A stretch of 64,000 nucleotides of DNA. Source: Gnetum montanum (Eukaryota > Streptophyta > Gnetopsida > Gnetales > Gnetaceae). Numbering within the stretch: the stretch's first letter is position 1; each line of letters starts with the position of its first letter. Location of the stretch: NCBI GenBank assembly GCA_015680685.1, contig MNCI01011103.1, forward strand, positions 166,307 through 230,306, in the 5' to 3' direction. This document shows positions 59,271 through 64,000 of this stretch, piece after piece. The position numbers and the translations under genes are program-made. The notes beneath the pieces were generated by a model that worked only from the letters and a program-made list of their open reading frames with translations, was not told where the DNA came from and did no database searches.

Positions 59271-60156
59271 GTGTAAAACTAGTCATGTTATGCCCTCTTT
59301 GACACAAATTTTATTTGTAGAAAATTTGATTGGTCACCTTCCATTGAGGTGGTTAACATAACATCACATTTCACATTCATTATTACAATTAAAAAAGTGA
59401 TTGATTTCAAAAATAACCTTTGCGAAGATCACCCATAAAACAAGAACCATGGTCTATCATAATGTTCATGAGCAACTAAAAACATTCCACTACATTCACA
59501 ACAAATAGTATTCTTTAGTGCTTAACCATGCAAGATGTTGAACATAGAAGGAAGGTGATGAATATAGAAATTCATCCATCATAATCATTGTTCTTTCAAG
59601 AATGTCATCACATATCCCATTATTCATAAATTGCAAGTTGCCAAACCAAGTACATAAGTACTTTAATATTTAAAAACTCACAAGTCAACAACAATGCATC
59701 ATGTTATTTTACATAAGGATGAATCTCCATCCACATTTAAAACAATTACTTCTAAAGTTAAATCTAATTCTCAATGAGGAAAATTTGAATAAAGAAACCA
59801 AGATATTAAAACATCCAAAAAATTTCCTACCCAAAGTGCTATCCAAGAACAAGAATAAGGAGATAATCCCCTTAAACATGAAATTGAAAATAGGACAATT
59901 TGAAATACTATCAACTTTCTTCTATGGCTCATGAGTTGACCCATTAAGGCATCATTGATAAGAGATCCTCAAAAGGGAATTGAAGTGTTCCTTCAAAACA
60001 CATGAATAAGAGAGCATGACATCATACCATTAAATTATAAAGTCCTTGAGGCATTTAAGAATAACCACCCAACAAAAGTAATACATTACAATAAAAGGAA
60101 TTGATCTCATATTTAATACATGATGGAATGACCATCTTAAACTATTACAAGGATCA
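59271..60156. other. AT-rich DNA, no recognisable gene
   Basis: No domain or known repeat seen. The 77-codon frame at 59701-59934 is Lys/Asn/Leu-rich and looks like chance. It ends at the left target duplication of the solo LTR. Confidence 0.35.
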
Positions 60157-60161
60157 ATTGG

Positions 60162-61066
60162 TGATGAAGTGCTAAACGGTCGATGAGTTAACTACGCTGC
60201 ATATATGAGACCTTGTATAAGCGGCTACATTGACGCAGCCCCGTCGACGCATCCTTCCATGCATCGATGTGGCCCTGTTTATGTGGAGCCTGTTTCAGCC
60301 TATAAATAAGTGGGCTCCCGCCACACTTAGGTACCTTTTTGGCAGTTGTAGTGAAGCTCTTGTAGTTTATTTTTGCGAGAGTTAGAATATTTTCCAAGTG
60401 CCCGCAGTAGGTGTAAGAAAGGTGTCCAACTCTTTATTCGAGCGCTGATGTACCTAAGCCCATTAACGTGAATGGCAATAAAGATGAGCTTTTCAATCAT
60501 TCATTGCAGCAATTGGACTTAGTCATTTAATGCATTTAATAGTTTAATATTTCTATGCTTTAATAGTTCCTTAAGTTTCTGTTGTTATTATTTTAATCGC
60601 TATGGCTCATTTATAGTTCATAGAAACCATAAGTACTACCATCTCGAACATAAACCCAACGCTTGGCAACCCAGCGACGCTTAACGTCTGGTAACCCGGT
60701 AATGGTTAGGGGATGCTTAAGATGTGCACGGAAGATGGGATCGGATACTTATGATAGGAAGAGTTAGGACATAGATTAGGATAATTATAGATTACATAAT
60801 ATTTCATTCCTTACTTTCCATTCCGAGAATTAGACGCTAGAAGATAAAGTAAAAAGCCATAAAAATTAGTTGCCTCAATCTCACTTAACCATCGTAATCA
60901 CAACATCACAAGTGAGGTTGGGAAGAAAATGACCATTCTAACAAAAGGTTTTGTTGATTAAGGCCTGACATATGCAAAGTGCTTATAGTCTACGGAATTT
61001 GACCGAGTCATGTGTGAACGCCTGTGGTTCGCATGGTTGGACGTAGGGGTACCTAGCTACTCATTA
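60162..61066 (+). mobile_element. Solo LTR of an Athila-like element (LTR group C)
   Basis: 905 bp from TGATGAAGTG to ACTCATTA, flanked on both sides by ATTGG (60157-60161 and 61067-61071), a perfect 5-bp target duplication. TATA (CTATAAATAAG) is near 60301 and AATAAAGATGAG near 60479. The interior resembles the element 1 LTR, and the end has the shared GGACGTAGGGGTACC. No PBS or PPT is adjacent, as expected after LTR-LTR recombination removed the internal region. Confidence 0.85.
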
Positions 61067-61071
61067 ATTGG

Positions 61072-61830
61072 TAATGGAGAATGAGTTTTTTCTATAATTT
61101 ACCATAACCAACTCAATCATACAAAACTATTTTGCACAAACTGAAAATCATTGATTACAATTCCTTGGCACATGACAAGGTTTCTTAGCATAAAATTTTT
61201 AGCTAGAGAACATTTGTTTTGTATTAGAGCTTATCCCCATAAGAAAGAAATTTTCTTAAAAGCAAAAAATCCTTTGGCTCAAGGTAGAAAACATGTTCAT
61301 ACAATTTAGTCATTGTTCATATAATTTAATCCTGTACAAGATTTTGATCAAGATTTGTTTACTTATCAACATTTGTTTGTTACTTAGAACTACTTTGCAA
61401 AAGTGTTTGAACAAGTCTTTTAAATTGTCATCTCAAATTAGTCCATTGTGAGGACAACTAGGGCATCACCAAAATTTCAACTCATGTTTCTTTCTTCTTG
61501 TGTACTTAGTAGTACATAAATCTGTTGGCACATTTAGCCATTTTATGGAACAGAGACATGAGATGATTGAGATTTTCTAAAATATTACAATACAAATATT
61601 TGAAATGGCAAGATGTAATTGGGCAAAGTATTGAAATGGTAAGAAGAGAGAGAGATGGAAATCACTTAATGGTAACATTAGGATGACACTGGCTCTGCAA
61701 GTCATGTTAAGAAGTCCTGTTACACATTTCTCAACATATGGGATTTTAATGAATTCTCCCGTGGACTAAGAGAAGGATGTCAAAGGACAAACATAAACGT
61801 TACCCATGTTCCGAATGGAGATGTTGATTT
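61072..61830. other. No recognisable feature
   Basis: AT-rich right flank of the solo LTR; no supported coding frame. Confidence 0.35.
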
Positions 61831-61833
61831 TTT

Positions 61834-62334
61834 TTGGGTTACATTGCACAAATTAAAACAAAAATCGGACTTTTTTTACTATGGTATGAGCGCAAGGTAC
61901 CAAGGCATGGCGCGCCACTGGAAGGACTGCAGTGTTCACCGGCATTTTGCAGGTCACGATTGAGGGCAACGACGAAGAAGATGGCAGTGGAGCAGACCTT
62001 AATCGAAGGTAAAGACAGAGAGGATGGCAGGGACAGCAGCGTGACATTATTTATGCATATAAAAGAAACGCGCGCAGCTGCGGCAGTCATCAAAAATAGA
62101 AACAGAAAAAGGGGGACAGACATTGGCAGAAAAATAGCAAAACAGAGCCACAAAAACCCCCTCGTGCATTGCCAAACCCTACTGGATTCTATGCTGTTCT
62201 ACATGAACAAACCCTCGCCGTTTACAAAAAGAAGAAGCTTTGCCACTGCGGGAGGAGCCCTAAGATTTACACACCTTAAACGTCATCACAGGACTACGTG
62301 GTGCACATGGCACAATATTTTCGGGCAGTTGTAG
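61834..62334 (+). other. Unassigned 166-codon open frame in a GC-richer segment
   Basis: Starts MGYIAQIKTKIGLF and ends NIFGQL. Rich in Lys/Arg and Thr, with no domain I recognise. The 61890-62340 stretch has more G+C and CpG than the flanks, so it may belong to a gene (5' UTR or exon), but the frame could be open by chance. Overlapping minus-strand frames are no more convincing. Confidence 0.25.
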
Positions 62335-62545
62335 GGTTTTCGCAACTTACCTTACCGTTTCTTGTAACTGGTATTTCAAGAAAAAGCCTTCCATGGCTCA
62401 ACACATTTTCAGGAAAATAATCTGCCTACAACCTCACCGAACAGGCCTAGGAATGCATTTCAAAATTTTTCTAGGCGGTAAAAGAAGAAGAAGCGGTAAT
62501 TACAAGTTTATCCGCCCTGGGACCTGCAATCTGGAAATAATAACC

Positions 62546-62624
62546 ATGCCTGATGCTGATGCCTCTGATACAGCGATGTTTCCTGACACGGTGGCTGAGC
62601 CTTCTCCTGTGATGGCAGTTGCTG
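62546..62624 (+). other. Candidate short coding exon
   Basis: ATG at 62546 opens MPDADASDTAMFPDTVAEPS followed by PVMAVA and a GT donor (GCTG|GTAACG). The acidic, Ser/Pro-rich composition resembles the N-terminus of a nuclear protein, but there is no homology-based support and no second exon is identified. Confidence 0.2.
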
Positions 62625-62824
62625 GTAACGATTTTTGGCCAAAGATATTTTGAATCAGTTGCAGGATCGGTGGCTTTGCCTTCGGGCTCGTATTTCGGGT
62701 CATTCGGAATTTTAATCTCAATTATCAGATGCAAAATGAAATTAACTACCGCTACCACCAATAAGGGGGAGATTATATTGAATTTTTATGATAAAATCTT
62801 AGAGGTTAGTGACACTTAGAATTT

Positions 62825-62870
62825 AAAATTTGAATTAAATTAAATTAAATTAGATTAGATTAGGGATTTA
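62825..62870 (+). repeat. (AAATT)n / (AGATT)n microsatellite
   Basis: Short pentanucleotide run, about AAATTAAATTAAATTAGATT repeated. Confidence 0.7.
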
Positions 62871-62939
62871 GATTTATTTAAACAAATCACTTACAAAGGT
62901 AATATTCCTAACTATATAACTCCCTCCTAATTAAATCGA

Positions 62940-63340
62940 CAATTATGGGATATTTGTGTAACATCCTATAAAAGGAGACATTTGGCTATTATCCCTTTTA
63001 TTCATTTATAACTAAATTGTAGCATTTTTATCTCTTTGGTGGTTGAAACCACCCAAAATTGTTGTAACTTACCTAACTTGTTGGGCAAGTAACCTCCTAA
63101 CTTGTTGAGCAAGTAATCTCCTAATTGGTTGGCCAGGTTACTTGGGAGAGAAGTTAGGTGAGATATTTTTGAATATGTAACTTCCCTACCTACGTTGGAA
63201 CCCTATAAAAAGGAATATTGGGACATTAGGGGAGATCATCATCACTTCTCACACTTGGGATGAAAGAAGATTTGTAAAGAAAATTGTTTGCAAGATGGCT
63301 TGCTAGAATAAAGATTTCAGCCTCTTTGTCATAGTCCTGT
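62940..63340 (+). repeat. Unclassified LTR-like or promoter-like repeat
   Basis: Contains two similar TATA modules (CCTATAAAAGGAG at about 62965 and CCCTATAAAAAGG at 63201-63213). Between them are exactly three 24-bp tandem units (63072-63095, 63096-63119, 63120-63143) sharing CCTAAYTKGTTGRSCARGT. AATAAAGA follows at about 63307. This architecture fits a plant LTR (U3 repeats, TATA, polyA signal), but no ends, PBS or PPT are found. Confidence 0.4.
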
Positions 63341-64000
63341 GAGTTATGTATTTCATTTTTTATTTTGTTTAAATTGCTTAGCTAGTGGTTTAGATAGTAT
63401 CATCTTGGCAAGTAATTTTGGGACTTTTAGATTGCTCTTACTGTTTTTGTTGCCCGATAGAAATTTCTATTAAAATTTTGCCATAGAAGCGCTTGTGTTT
63501 AAAAGCCTTAAGAGCATTTTAGTAGTAAATTTCGTTATTGTGCAACGTGTGGGAACTGCTATTGGGATTGTTGTAAGAGAGCCTCTGTTTGTAGTCATGT
63601 TGTTGAACAATTCAGTAGTCGAGAAGGTTCAGAAGATCTTTGGTATTTTGATGGGACCAGAATAGCTTCTTTTTATCTTTAAAGTGAATTCTCGTGGTAT
63701 TTCAATCAGAAATTGTCAAGTCTTTTAAAGGTTCTTTTTGAATGCAATCATTGACATCTATTATCTAGCCAAAATAGAGTCTCGTACGTGGTAGTTTACG
63801 CAATAATTTTTGGTAGCATAGTAGGATTGTCTTGAAGATATTGCTTGTTTGAGCCTTGGAAGTTTGGACAATTCATAGATATTGAATTTGGGATAGCTTT
63901 ATTGCAAAGTCTTTACTCGTGTCATTTTACCTTTTTTAAATATTTGAGGTCTACACAAATCTGCTTTCTTTTCTTTTCTGCTTATTTCCATCGAATTTTG
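63341..64000. other. No recognisable feature to window end
   Basis: AT-rich, G/T-biased on the plus strand; may be the continuation of the preceding repeat. No coding frame supported. Confidence 0.3.

Overview
The window looks like nuclear DNA of a seed plant with a large, retrotransposon-packed, AT-rich genome. A gymnosperm is plausible but not proven from sequence alone. The evidence is a four-exon class III peroxidase gene with the classic 192 and 166 nt internal exons, the last exon of an alcohol dehydrogenase-type gene, and wall-to-wall decayed LTR retrotransposons, mostly Athila-like Ty3/gypsy elements whose primer-binding sites fit tRNA-Asp. It is draft assembly: there is one 22-N gap, and four of the five single Ns are flanked by 41-69 bp perfect or near-perfect duplications that look like unmerged contig overlaps.

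Layout. 1-870: minus-strand LTR and gag remnants. 871-7924: degenerate Athila-like element 1 (+). 7925-10680: gag plus 5' LTR of another element (-). 10690-15350: AT-rich DNA with a LINE-derived repeat (R1) and an RTE-type LINE tail. 15355-17830: chromovirus-like pol remnant and its probable LTR. 17945-18310: SINE/LINE fragments. 18719-28137: full-length Athila-like element 2 (-), 9.4 kb, with both LTRs, PBS, PPT and a near-perfect 5-bp target duplication. 29030-30185: third R1 copy carrying a nested SINE-like insert. 31485-34602: the peroxidase gene, the only complete protein-coding gene recognised. 35186-42208: element 3 (+), gag-protease only, with RT/RNase H/integrase deleted. 42205-50786: element 4 (+), with gag and a long Athila-type/coiled-coil ORF but no pol. 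50787-54423: Ty1/copia element (-), truncated inside RT. 54948-55195: PIF/Harbinger-like transposase tail. 57550-57948: ADH terminal exon and polyA signal. 58965-59208: an uninterrupted (CA)122 tract. 60162-61066: solo LTR with a perfect 5-bp target duplication. The right end holds an unclassified promoter-like repeat.

The most unusual signal is a short palindrome, GCGATATCGC and its decay products. It is clustered in 2-4 copies just upstream of the TATA box in at least two diverged Athila-like LTR groups, and again inside element 4. Copy number differs between the two LTRs of a single element, and one chimeric LTR junction lies exactly in a copy. Several non-autonomous derivatives appear to have been generated around repeated motifs (GATATC palindromes, ATGGGGG polypurine-like tracts), suggesting that these motifs act both as regulatory sites and as recombination or template-switch sites. 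The peroxidase gene sits between oppositely oriented members of the same retroelement family.
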